This document shows, piece by piece, positions 1 to 5,986 of a DNA stretch of 10,256 nt. A model generated the notes under the pieces. That model had not been told where the DNA came from and searched no databases. It was given only the letters and a program-made list of their open reading frames with translations. How positions within the stretch are numbered: position 1 is the first letter of the stretch; each line of letters begins with the position of its first letter. Made by a program: the position numbers and the translations under genes. Source of the stretch: CAMAVH01 sp035714115 (GTDB lineage: Bacteria; Pseudomonadota; Alphaproteobacteria; SMXQ01); contig DASTMO010000072.1 of the NCBI GenBank assembly GCA_035714115.1, forward strand, positions 1 to 10,256, in the 5' to 3' direction.

Positions 1-204
1 GCGCAGGGCTGGCGCTTGGGCTACGGCGCGGGCTATTACGACCGGACGCTGGAGGCTTATGCCGCCGCCGGAACGGCCGTCACCGCCGTCGGCGTCGCGT
101 TCGCCGCCCAGCGCGTGGCGCTGGTGCCGCATGACGGCGGCGACGTCCCGCTCGACGCGGTGGTGACCGAAAGCGGCGCTCAATGGTTCGGCGGCAAGGC
201 CTAG
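1..204 (+). CDS. fau: 5-formyltetrahydrofolate cyclo-ligase, C-terminal part (5' end outside window)
   Basis: This is the last 67 codons of a 5-formyltetrahydrofolate cyclo-ligase (5,10-methenyl-THF synthetase, YgfA/Fau family), which uses ATP to turn 5-formyl-THF into 5,10-methenyl-THF in cytoplasmic one-carbon metabolism. The reading frame is open from base 1 and ends at TAG 202-204. The visible part carries the family signature RLGYGAGYYDR, the glycine-rich loop near the active site, and the C-terminal stretch VPHDGGDVPLDAVVTE, where the family normally has a conserved PHD...LD..VTE pattern. The TTG at position 16 is an internal Leu codon, not a start. The next gene begins 10 bp downstream, so the two are probably co-transcribed. 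The N-terminal half with the ATP-binding basic residues lies outside the window. The family call is confident; only the fragment is seen. Confidence 0.9.
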   Translation, partial: AQGWRLGYGAGYYDRTLEAYAAAGTAVTAVGVAFAAQRVALVPHDGGDVPLDAVVTESGAQWFGGKA

Positions 205-214
205 AAAGAGCAAG

Positions 215-1027
215 ATGAAGCTTCTCTATTGCGGCGATGTGATGGGCGAGACCGGGCGGCGCGCGGTGCTCGACCACGTGCCGGCGCTGCGCCGCAAGCT
301 CGGGCTCGATTTCGTCGCCATCAACGGCGAGAACGCTGCCGGCGGCTTCGGCGTCACCGAAAAGATCTGCCGCACCTTCTTCGATGCCGGCGTCGATGTC
401 GTGACCACCGGCAACCATGCCTGGGACCAGCGTGAGACGCTGACTTACATCGTGCGCGAGCCGCGCCTGATCCGTCCCGCGAACTTTCCCAAGGGCACGC
501 CGGGCCGGGGCGCCGGGCTCTATCAATTGCAGGACGGGCGCAGCGTGCTGGTCATCCAAGTGATGACGCGGCTGTTCATGGACCCGCTCGACGATCCCTT
601 TGCCGCCTTCGAGGACGCGATTTCGCAGCACCGTCTGCGCGAAACCGTCGATGCCATCCTGCTCGACGTGCATGGCGAGGCGACCAGCGAAAAGGCCGCC
701 CTCGGCGTCGTCGCCGATGGACGCGTCTCCGCCGTGATCGGCTCCCATTCGCATATCCCGACCGCCGACGGCCGCATTCTGCCCGGCGGCACGGCGTTCC
801 AGACCGACGCCGGCATGTGCGGCGACTATGACTCGGTCATCGGCATGGAGAAGGACGTGGCGGTTGCCCGCTTCGTCACCAAGATGCGCGGCGACCGGCT
901 GGAACCGGCCACCGGCGAGGCGACGCTCTGCGGCGTCTATGTCGAGACCGACGATGCCACGGGCCTCGCCAAACGCATGATGCCGGTGCGCATCGGCGGC
1001 CATCTGGCGCAATCGATCCCCAGCTGA
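215..1027 (+). CDS. YmdB-type (TIGR00282) metallophosphoesterase
   Basis: A 270-residue protein of the calcineurin-like TIGR00282/YmdB family. Family members are dimetal cytoplasmic phosphodiesterases; Bacillus subtilis YmdB hydrolyses cyclic nucleotides in vitro and affects biofilm decisions. The metal-ligand blocks are all present in order: GD at residues 7-8, GEN at 38-40, GNHAWD at 66-71, DVHGEATSEK starting at D151 with H153, and GSHSHIPTAD from 176 with H178 and H180. The length is normal for the family. The start ATG at 215 gives the canonical MKLLYCGD N-terminus and is preceded by a purine-rich GAAAGAG. It follows the cyclo-ligase gene by 10 bp and ends 188 bp before yebC, so it probably closes the upstream transcription unit. 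The substrate in alphaproteobacteria is not deducible from the sequence. Confidence 0.9.
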   Translation: MKLLYCGDVMGETGRRAVLDHVPALRRKLGLDFVAINGENAAGGFGVTEKICRTFFDAGVDVVTTGNHAWDQRETLTYIVREPRLIRPANFPKGTPGRGAGLYQLQDGRSVLVIQVMTRLFMDPLDDPFAAFEDAISQHRLRETVDAILLDVHGEATSEKAALGVVADGRVSAVIGSHSHIPTADGRILPGGTAFQTDAGMCGDYDSVIGMEKDVAVARFVTKMRGDRLEPATGEATLCGVYVETDDATGLAKRMMPVRIGGHLAQSIPS

Positions 1028-1062
1028 AAAATCCGGAACTTGTGAGTCGCATCAAGGCTCTA

Positions 1063-1081
1063 GCGGCCGCGTCGACTCGAG
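1063..1081. other. Cluster of abutting palindromes matching NotI, SalI and XhoI sites
   Basis: GCGGCCGC (1063-1070) is directly followed by GTCGAC (1071-1076), whose last base is shared with CTCGAG (1076-1081). The 19 bp therefore read like a cloning polylinker, yet both flanks look like ordinary chromosomal sequence. Runs of self-complementary GC-rich hexamers can also occur in dispersed intergenic repeats of alphaproteobacteria. The sequence does not decide between these. Confidence 0.6.
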
Positions 1082-1150
1082 CGTCGTCGCGCTCCGGTTC
1101 CCGCGCCTGATTTTCGCCATATTGATTGCGTAGCGAAGACTGCAAAGCTG

Positions 1151-1178
1151 CTGTTTTTGCTACAAGATGTGGTATAAA
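1151..1178 (+). promoter_or_regulatory. Weak candidate promoter for yebC
   Basis: TATAAA at 1173-1178 in GGTATAAAGC is the best -10-like hexamer in the gap, about 38 bp before the yebC start. The -35 is poor: CTGTTT at 1151-1156 with a 16-bp spacer. The better-looking TTGCTA at 1157-1162 is only 10 bp away, which is too close. Placement rests mainly on the AT-rich dip and the position. Confidence 0.3.
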
Positions 1179-1215
1179 GCCGCGATTTATCCGCATCTTA
1201 TGGGATTCTTGAGGA

Positions 1216-1962
1216 ATGGCCGGCCACTCACAATTCAAGAACATCATGCACCGCAAAGGTGCCCAGGACGCCAAGAAGGCGAAGGTGTTCACCAAGATCA
1301 TCCGCGAATTGACGGTGGCGGCCCGCGCCAACCCCGATCCCAACGGCAATCCGCGCCTGCGCGCCGCGATGCTGGCCGCGCGTGAAGCCAACATGCCGGG
1401 CGACACGATGAATCGCGCCATCAAGCGCGGCGCCGGCGGCGAAGATCAGGCCAATTACGAAGAAGTGCGCTACGAGGGCTACGGTCCCGGCGGCGTCGCT
1501 GTCATCGTCGAGGCGCTGACCGACAACCGCAACCGCACGGCCACCGAAGTGCGCACCGCCTTCAGCAAGAACGGCGGCTCGCTCGGCGAGACCAACAGCG
1601 TCTCCTTCATGTTCGAGCGCATCGGCAACGTGGTCTATCAGGCGGCGGCCGCGACCGCCGACGCGATGTTCGAGGCGGCGCTGGAAGCCGGCGCGCGCGA
1701 TGTCGAATCGACCGACGAAGGCCATAATATCGTCACTGAACCCGACGATTATGCCGGCGTTCTCGTGGCGCTGGAAAAGAAGTTCGGCGCGCCCAAGAGC
1801 ACCGGCATCATCTGGCGCGCGCAGACCACCGCGCCGCTCGACAAGGACGGCGCGGAATCGGTGCTGAAGATGATCGACGCGCTCGAAGAGAGCGACGACG
1901 TGCGCGCGGTCTATGCGAACTTCGAAGTGTCCGACGAAGTGATGAGCCAGCTCAGCGCGTGA
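1216..1962 (+). CDS. yebC: YebC/PmpR (TACO1) family protein
   Basis: A 248-residue, full-length member of the YebC/PmpR family, with the near-invariant N-terminus MAGHSQFKNIMHRKGAQDAKK and the central YEGYGPGGVAVIVEALTDN and NRTATEVRTAF blocks. Family members were first described as DNA-binding transcription regulators (PmpR, and regulation of ruv genes in E. coli). More recent work on TACO1 and bacterial YebC points to help with ribosomes translating proline stretches, so the exact role is open. The start at 1216 is fixed by the conserved N-terminus and by TGA at 1210-1212 in the same frame just upstream. The purine-rich GAGGA (1211-1215) touches the ATG with no spacer, which is unusual. ruvC follows after 41 bp, the common yebC-ruvC arrangement, and the two may be co-transcribed. 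Confidence 0.95.
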   Translation: MAGHSQFKNIMHRKGAQDAKKAKVFTKIIRELTVAARANPDPNGNPRLRAAMLAAREANMPGDTMNRAIKRGAGGEDQANYEEVRYEGYGPGGVAVIVEALTDNRNRTATEVRTAFSKNGGSLGETNSVSFMFERIGNVVYQAAAATADAMFEAALEAGARDVESTDEGHNIVTEPDDYAGVLVALEKKFGAPKSTGIIWRAQTTAPLDKDGAESVLKMIDALEESDDVRAVYANFEVSDEVMSQLSA

Positions 1963-2003
1963 TGCGCGGGCTGTTGGCGTTAGTGTAACGAGCGGGAATT
2001 TGC

Positions 2004-2555
2004 ATGAGGGTGATCGGGCTCGATCCGGGCCTGCGCGTGACGGGATGGGGCGTCATCGAGGTGACGGACAATCGTCTGCGCCATCTCGGCGACGGCGTCG
2101 TCTGCGTCTCGCCCGACGCGCCGCTTGCCGAGCGCCTCGCGACCCTGTTCGACGGCATCTCGGCGGTGATCGACCGCTTCGCGCCGGATGAAGCGGCGGT
2201 CGAAGAGACCTTCGTCAACCGCAACGCATCCTCCACGCTCAAGCTCGGCCATGCGCGCGGCATCGTCATGCTCGCGCCGGCGAAAGCCGGTCTGCCGGTC
2301 GCCGAATATGCCGCGACGCTGGTGAAGAAATCCATCGTCGGCGGCGGTCATGCCGCCAAGGATCAGGTCGGCGCCATGATCCGCGCCCTGCTGCCCGGCT
2401 GCGTTTTGGAGATGCCTGACGCGGCCGACGCGCTGGCGGTCGCCGTCTGCCACGCCCATCACGCGCGCAGCCGCGATATCGTGCGCGCCTCAGCCAAGCC
2501 GGCGACGAAATCGGGCGCCGCGCCGCGCCGGCCGTTCTATTACGGAGCGCGGTGA
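2004..2555 (+). CDS. ruvC: Crossover junction endodeoxyribonuclease RuvC
   Basis: RuvC is the dimeric, Mg-dependent Holliday junction resolvase that makes symmetric nicks in four-way junctions moved by RuvAB during recombinational repair. The 183-residue protein starts with MRVIGLDPGLRVTGWGVIE, the RNase H-like first strand with catalytic D7. The other three acidic residues match the E. coli tetrad (D7, E66, D138, D141): E67 in AVEETFVN, and D139 and D142 in PDAADALAVAVCHAH. NASSTLKLGHARG (74-86) is the conserved junction-binding segment. The C-terminal tail after about residue 155 is short, basic and variable. The ATG at 2004 has only a weak ribosome site (AGCGGG, 1991-1996). The stop overlaps the ruvA start by one base, suggesting translational coupling. 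Confidence 0.96.
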   Translation: MRVIGLDPGLRVTGWGVIEVTDNRLRHLGDGVVCVSPDAPLAERLATLFDGISAVIDRFAPDEAAVEETFVNRNASSTLKLGHARGIVMLAPAKAGLPVAEYAATLVKKSIVGGGHAAKDQVGAMIRALLPGCVLEMPDAADALAVAVCHAHHARSRDIVRASAKPATKSGAAPRRPFYYGAR

Positions 2556-3187
2556 TGATCGCCAAGCTCACCGGCATTCTCGATTCGACGCGCGAGGGCC
2601 AGGCGGTCATCGATGTCGGCGGGGTCGGCTATCTCGTCTTCGCCTCGGCGCGCACACTCGGCGCGCTGCCGCCGAAAGGCCAGGCTGTCAGTCTGTCGAT
2701 CGAGACGCATGTGCGTGAGGACCATATCCATCTCTATGGCTTCGCCAATGATGTCGAGCGCGAGTGGTTCAAGCTTTTGACCACCGTGCAGGGCGTCGGC
2801 GCGAAGGTCGGCCTCGCCATTTTGAGCGTGCTGTCGCCGAACGAGATCGCGCAAGCTATCGTGGCGGGCGATCGCACGGCGGTGGCGCGCGCCGACGGCG
2901 TCGGCCCGAAGCTGGCGCAGCGCGTGGTCACGGAATTAAAGGACAAGGCCGGCAGCATCGGCCTGTCGCAGGGCGCGCCGGCTGGCGCGGTGTTCAGCAA
3001 GCCTGCCGAGGGCGTAGCGAGCGAGGATGTCGAACTGGCCGATGCCATCTCGGCGCTGGTCAATCTCGGCTACAAGCGCGTCGAAGCTTTCGGCGCGGTG
3101 ACGAACGCCTCGCGCAAGATCGGCAAGAAGGCCGCGACGGCTGAATTGATTCGCGCCGGCCTGAAGGAATTGGGGACGCCGACGTGA
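2555..3187 (+). CDS. ruvA: Holliday junction branch migration protein RuvA
   Basis: RuvA is the tetrameric junction-binding subunit that loads RuvB hexamers. The 210-residue product has the three expected parts: an N-terminal OB fold (about 1-64, with GGVGYLV and the HVREDHIHLYGF strand), a central domain with two helix-hairpin-helix motifs (VQGVGAK at 78-84 and DGVGPKLA at 114-121), and a C-terminal RuvB-binding helical domain (about 157-207, with ALVNLGYKRVEA). A variable linker (about 131-155) lies between the last two. I choose ATG 2555 over the in-frame GTG at 2552: it gives the family N-terminus MIxKLxG and lies 7 bases after GGAG (2544-2547). It overlaps the ruvC stop by one base (TGATG), and its own stop overlaps the ruvB start by four bases. 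Confidence 0.96.
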   Translation: MIAKLTGILDSTREGQAVIDVGGVGYLVFASARTLGALPPKGQAVSLSIETHVREDHIHLYGFANDVEREWFKLLTTVQGVGAKVGLAILSVLSPNEIAQAIVAGDRTAVARADGVGPKLAQRVVTELKDKAGSIGLSQGAPAGAVFSKPAEGVASEDVELADAISALVNLGYKRVEAFGAVTNASRKIGKKAATAELIRAGLKELGTPT

Positions 3188-4257
3188 GCCCCTCCCTTAA
3201 AGATAATGCACCCAAAGACATCCGCCTGGTGACGGGCGGCGCCGACGCCGAAGAGAATCTCGAAGCGGCGCTGCGGCCGCAGGCGCTGAGCGACTTCACC
3301 GGCCAGGCGCAATTGCGCGAGAACCTGCAGGTCTTCATCAAGGCTGCCGCTGCCCGCGAAGAGGCGATGGACCATGTGCTGCTGTCCGGCCCGCCGGGCC
3401 TCGGCAAGACGACGCTGGCGCGCATCATCTCGCGCGAACTCGGCGTCGGCTTCCATTCGACCTCCGGCCCGATCATCGCCAAGGCCGGCGATCTCGCGGC
3501 GCTGCTCACCAATCTGCAGCCGCGCGACGTGCTGTTCATCGACGAGATTCATCGCCTGCAGCCGGCGGTCGAAGAAGTGCTCTATCCGGCGATGGAAGAT
3601 TTCCAGCTCGATCTGATGATCGGCGAGGGGCCGGCGGCGCGTTCGGTGAAGATTGATCTGCAGCCCTTCACGCTGATCGGCGCGACGACGCGCACGGGCT
3701 TGCTCACCACGCCGCTGCGCGACCGCTTCGGCATTCCGCTGCGTCTGAATTTCTACGAGACCGCCGAATTGGAAGCCATCGTGCGGCGCGGCGCGCGTCT
3801 CCTGGGCTTCGCCATGACGCAGGACGGCGCCCATGAAGTCGCCCGCCGGGCGCGTGGCACGCCGCGCGTGGCGGCGCGGCTGCTGCGCCGCGTGCGAGAT
3901 TTCGCCGCCGTGCTCGGCGACGGCGCCGTCGATGCGAAGATCGCCGACCATGCGCTCGAACGCCTGGAAGTCGATAAGGCCGGGCTCGATGCCATGGACC
4001 GGCGCTATCTCCTCTGCGTCGCCGACAATTACGGCGGCGGCCCGGTCGGCGTGGAGACCATCGCCGCCGCGCTCTCCGAGCAGCGCGACGCCATCGAGGA
4101 CGTGATCGAGCCTTACCTGCTGCAGCAGGGCTTCATTCAGCGCACGCCGCGCGGCCGCATGATCGCCGCCAACGGTTGGACGCATCTGCGCCGCGAGCCG
4201 CCGAAGAACTTGATGCAGCAGCTCGACATGCTGGGCGGGGAGGCGGGTGATGAGTAG
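3184..4257 (+). CDS. ruvB: Holliday junction branch migration ATPase RuvB
   Basis: RuvB is the AAA+ hexameric motor that pumps DNA through the RuvA-bound junction. The 357-residue protein shows Walker A GPPGLGKTT (69-77), Walker B with DEIH (120-123), sensor 1 GATTR (166-170) and the RDRFG segment (179-183) in which the arginine finger region lies. GTPRVAARLLRRVRDFA, in the second half, carries the sensor-2 region. The C-terminal third ends in the DNA-binding winged helix, with NYGGGPVGVETIAAALSE and the closing EPYLLQQGFIQRTPRGR. The start is GTG 3184 inside a GTGA overlap with the ruvA stop, a classic coupling arrangement. The stop TAG (4255-4257) lies inside ybgC. Length and motifs are normal and nothing looks damaged. 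Confidence 0.97.
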   Translation: MSPSLKDNAPKDIRLVTGGADAEENLEAALRPQALSDFTGQAQLRENLQVFIKAAAAREEAMDHVLLSGPPGLGKTTLARIISRELGVGFHSTSGPIIAKAGDLAALLTNLQPRDVLFIDEIHRLQPAVEEVLYPAMEDFQLDLMIGEGPAARSVKIDLQPFTLIGATTRTGLLTTPLRDRFGIPLRLNFYETAELEAIVRRGARLLGFAMTQDGAHEVARRARGTPRVAARLLRRVRDFAAVLGDGAVDAKIADHALERLEVDKAGLDAMDRRYLLCVADNYGGGPVGVETIAAALSEQRDAIEDVIEPYLLQQGFIQRTPRGRMIAANGWTHLRREPPKNLMQQLDMLGGEAGDE

Positions 4258-4735
4258 CAAGTCCGGTTTCATCGATCAGACGCACATTTTCCGCCTGCGC
4301 GTCTATTACGAAGACACCGATGCCGGCGGCATCGTCTATTACGCCAACTATCTGAAATTCGCCGAGCGGGCGCGCACCGAAGTGCTGCGCGATCTCGGCG
4401 TCGCCCAGCGCGAACTGATGGAGACCGAAGGCTTGGCCTTCGCCGTGCGCCGCTGCGCCGCCGACTATCTCGCGCCGGCCCGGTTGGATGACGAGCTGGA
4501 AGTGCACAGCACCGTGCGCGCGCTCGCCAATGCCAGCATCGATATCGAGCAGAACATCCGCCGCAGCGATGGCGTGGGCGAACTGGTCAACATCACGGTC
4601 AAGCTCGCCGTCATCAACAAGAATACGGGACGGCCGTCGCGCATTCCCGAAGACGTGTCTGAACTTCTGAAACCCTTCGTCGTTCACGCCGAAGGGGAAT
4701 CTTCCGTCAACTCGCACAACAAGAAGAGAGCATAA
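4250..4735 (+). CDS. ybgC: YbgC-type acyl-CoA thioesterase (hotdog fold)
   Basis: A 161-residue single hotdog-domain protein of the YbgC/FadM family. Characterised YbgC proteins hydrolyse acyl-CoAs (short-chain in Haemophilus, longer in others), and E. coli YbgC associates with phospholipid-synthesis proteins. The family motif YYEDTDAGGIVYYANYL (residues 19-35) contains the conserved catalytic-region Asp in DTDAGG, followed by FAERARTEVL. E. coli has H in the VYHASY position where this protein has Y (VYYANY). ATG 4250 is preferred over GTG 4247 because GGGGAGG (4237-4243) then sits 6 bases upstream. The gene overlaps ruvB by 8 bp and ends 5 bp before tolQ. ybgC next to tol genes is the classical arrangement, but a direct part in Tol-Pal function is unproven. 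Confidence 0.93.
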   Translation: MSSKSGFIDQTHIFRLRVYYEDTDAGGIVYYANYLKFAERARTEVLRDLGVAQRELMETEGLAFAVRRCAADYLAPARLDDELEVHSTVRALANASIDIEQNIRRSDGVGELVNITVKLAVINKNTGRPSRIPEDVSELLKPFVVHAEGESSVNSHNKKRA

Positions 4736-4740
4736 GTCCG

Positions 4741-5487
4741 ATGGACCCCACCGCGCTTCCTCCGGCTATCGACGCCGCCGCGCTCGGCGGCACCGCCGCC
4801 GCCGCCGTGCATATGTCGGTCTGGCACCTGTTCATGCAGGCCGACTGGATCGTCAAAACGGTCATGGTCGGATTGCTCGCCTGCTCCTTCTGGAGCTGGG
4901 CGATCATCTTCGAAAAGGTCCGCCGCCTGCGCCGCCTCGATGCCGAGGCCTCGGAGTTCGAGGACACCTTCTGGTCCGGCGGGTCGCTGGAAGATCTCTA
5001 TGATCGCATCGGCAACCGGCCGGACGGCCCTATGGAAGGCCTGTTCGCCGCCGCCATGCGCGAATGGCGCCGCTCCACCGCCAAGGGCCTGACCACCACC
5101 GAATCGATGCGCGCCGCCCTGCAGCAGCGCATCGAGCGCGTGATGACGACGACGCTGTCGCGCGAGGTCGAGCGCCTCGACCGCCACATGATCTTCCTGG
5201 CTTCGGTCGGCTCGACCGCGCCGTTCGTCGGCCTGTTCGGCACGGTGTGGGGCATCATGAACAGCTTCCAGTCGATCGCGGTGTCGAAGAACACCTCGCT
5301 CGCCGTGGTCGCGCCCGGCATCGCCGAAGCCTTGTTCGCCACCGCCATCGGCCTCGTCGCCGCCATTCCCGCGGTGATCGCCTATAACAAGATCTCGGGC
5401 GACATCAACCGCTACGCCGGCCGTCTCGAAGCCTTCATCAACGACTTCGCCGCGATCCTGTCGCGTCAGCTGCAGGAGAAGCAGTAA
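4741..5487 (+). CDS. tolQ: Tol-Pal system motor subunit TolQ
   Basis: TolQ is the inner-membrane stator-like subunit of the TolQ-TolR proton channel, homologous to ExbB and MotA, which energises TolA for outer-membrane constriction during division. The 248-residue protein has the family topology: TM1 at about 36-57 (WIVKTVMVGLLACSFW), a large cytoplasmic loop (about 58-148), TM2 at about 150-172 with STAPFVGLFGTVWGIM, and TM3 at about 193-215 with PGIAEALFATAIGLVAAIPA. The TM2 and TM3 signatures match those of E. coli TolQ, including the channel-facing threonines (T159 and T201 here). The ATG starts 5 bp after ybgC, whose purine-rich 3' end (AAGAAGAGAG, just before its final codon and stop) probably serves as the ribosome site. 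tolR follows after 2 bp. Confidence 0.96.
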   Translation: MDPTALPPAIDAAALGGTAAAAVHMSVWHLFMQADWIVKTVMVGLLACSFWSWAIIFEKVRRLRRLDAEASEFEDTFWSGGSLEDLYDRIGNRPDGPMEGLFAAAMREWRRSTAKGLTTTESMRAALQQRIERVMTTTLSREVERLDRHMIFLASVGSTAPFVGLFGTVWGIMNSFQSIAVSKNTSLAVVAPGIAEALFATAIGLVAAIPAVIAYNKISGDINRYAGRLEAFINDFAAILSRQLQEKQ

Positions 5488-5489
5488 CC

Positions 5490-5978
5490 ATGGGCGCAGG
5501 CCTCCAAGGCGGCGGCGGAACCCATCGCATCGGCTCGCGCCGTCGCGCGGCCAAGCCGATGAGCGACATCAACGTGACGCCGATGGTCGACGTCATGCTG
5601 GTGCTGCTCATCATCTTCATGGTGACCGCGCCGCTGCTGACTGTCGGCGTCCCGGTCGATCTGCCGAAGACCGACGCCGCGCCGATCACCGGCCAAGACG
5701 AGCCCTTGGTGGTCTCGGTCAATAGCCAAGGCCAGATTTTCCTGCAGGAGACCGAGATCGATCTGCCGACGCTGGTCGCGCGGCTGCAGGCGATCACCGG
5801 CAACAAGCCCGACACGCGCATTTTCGTGCGCGGCGACAAGTCGGTGAATTACGGCCGCGTCGTCGAGGTCATGGGAACCTTGAGTTCCTCCGGCTTCAGC
5901 CGCGTCGCCTTGCTCGCAGAATTGCCGCAATCGGGTGGTAGCCCGGCTCCGGCGGCGCCCACTTCCGGGCGCCGGTAG
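5490..5978 (+). CDS. tolR: Tol-Pal system proton-channel subunit TolR
   Basis: TolR, an ExbD/MotB relative, supplies the protonatable aspartate of the TolQR motor and has a periplasmic domain that binds peptidoglycan. The 162-residue protein has a Gly/Arg-rich cytoplasmic N-terminus (1-23), then MSDINVTPMVDVMLVLLIIF with its single TM (about 33-52); D34 aligns with the essential D23 of E. coli TolR. The periplasmic part has the family strands LPTLVARLQAIT and RIFVRGDKSVNYGRVVEVM and ends in a short Pro/Ala/Gly tail. AGGAG (5474-5478), inside the tolQ 3' end, is the likely ribosome site, 11 bases before ATG 5490. The gap to tolQ is 2 bp and to tolA 8 bp, consistent with co-translation at defined ratios. 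Confidence 0.96.
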   Translation: MGAGLQGGGGTHRIGSRRRAAKPMSDINVTPMVDVMLVLLIIFMVTAPLLTVGVPVDLPKTDAAPITGQDEPLVVSVNSQGQIFLQETEIDLPTLVARLQAITGNKPDTRIFVRGDKSVNYGRVVEVMGTLSSSGFSRVALLAELPQSGGSPAPAAPTSGRR

Positions 5979-5986
5979 GAATTGAG

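Larger units (their letters stand above)
1028..1215. other. Intergenic region between the metallophosphoesterase gene and yebC
   Basis: This 188-bp gap holds no convincing gene. Its first half is GC-rich and contains a run of three palindromic sites (1063-1081) followed by a small hairpin, GAGCG 1079-1083 with CGCTC 1090-1094, loop TCGTCG. That hairpin has no T-run, so it is at best a Rho-dependent or weak terminator for the upstream pair. The second half (about 1110-1210) is clearly AT-richer and is where a yebC promoter would lie. Three GANTC sites occur at 1044-1048 (GAGTC), 1074-1078 (GACTC) and 1204-1208 (GATTC). I found no GAAC-N7-GAAC or GTTC-N7-GTTC LexA box of the alphaproteobacterial type. 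Confidence 0.7.

Noticed and set aside
80..1012. A 310-codon minus-strand open frame over the metallophosphoesterase gene
   Set aside because: It is a shadow of a plus-strand gene with all metal-binding motifs, and its product has no recognisable feature.
1028..2003. A LexA (SOS) box before yebC or ruvC
   Set aside because: I looked for GAAC-N7-GAAC and GTTC-N7-GTTC in both gaps and found neither, so SOS control of the ruv genes is not supported here.
2552..2554. GTG 2552 as the ruvA start
   Set aside because: It would add a single Met before the conserved MIxKL N-terminus and sits only 4 bases after GGAG; ATG 2555 fits better.
3070..4272. A 400-codon minus-strand open frame antisense to ruvB
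   Set aside because: The plus strand encodes a complete RuvB with all AAA+ motifs; the antisense product has low-complexity Arg/His/Ala composition and no family signature.
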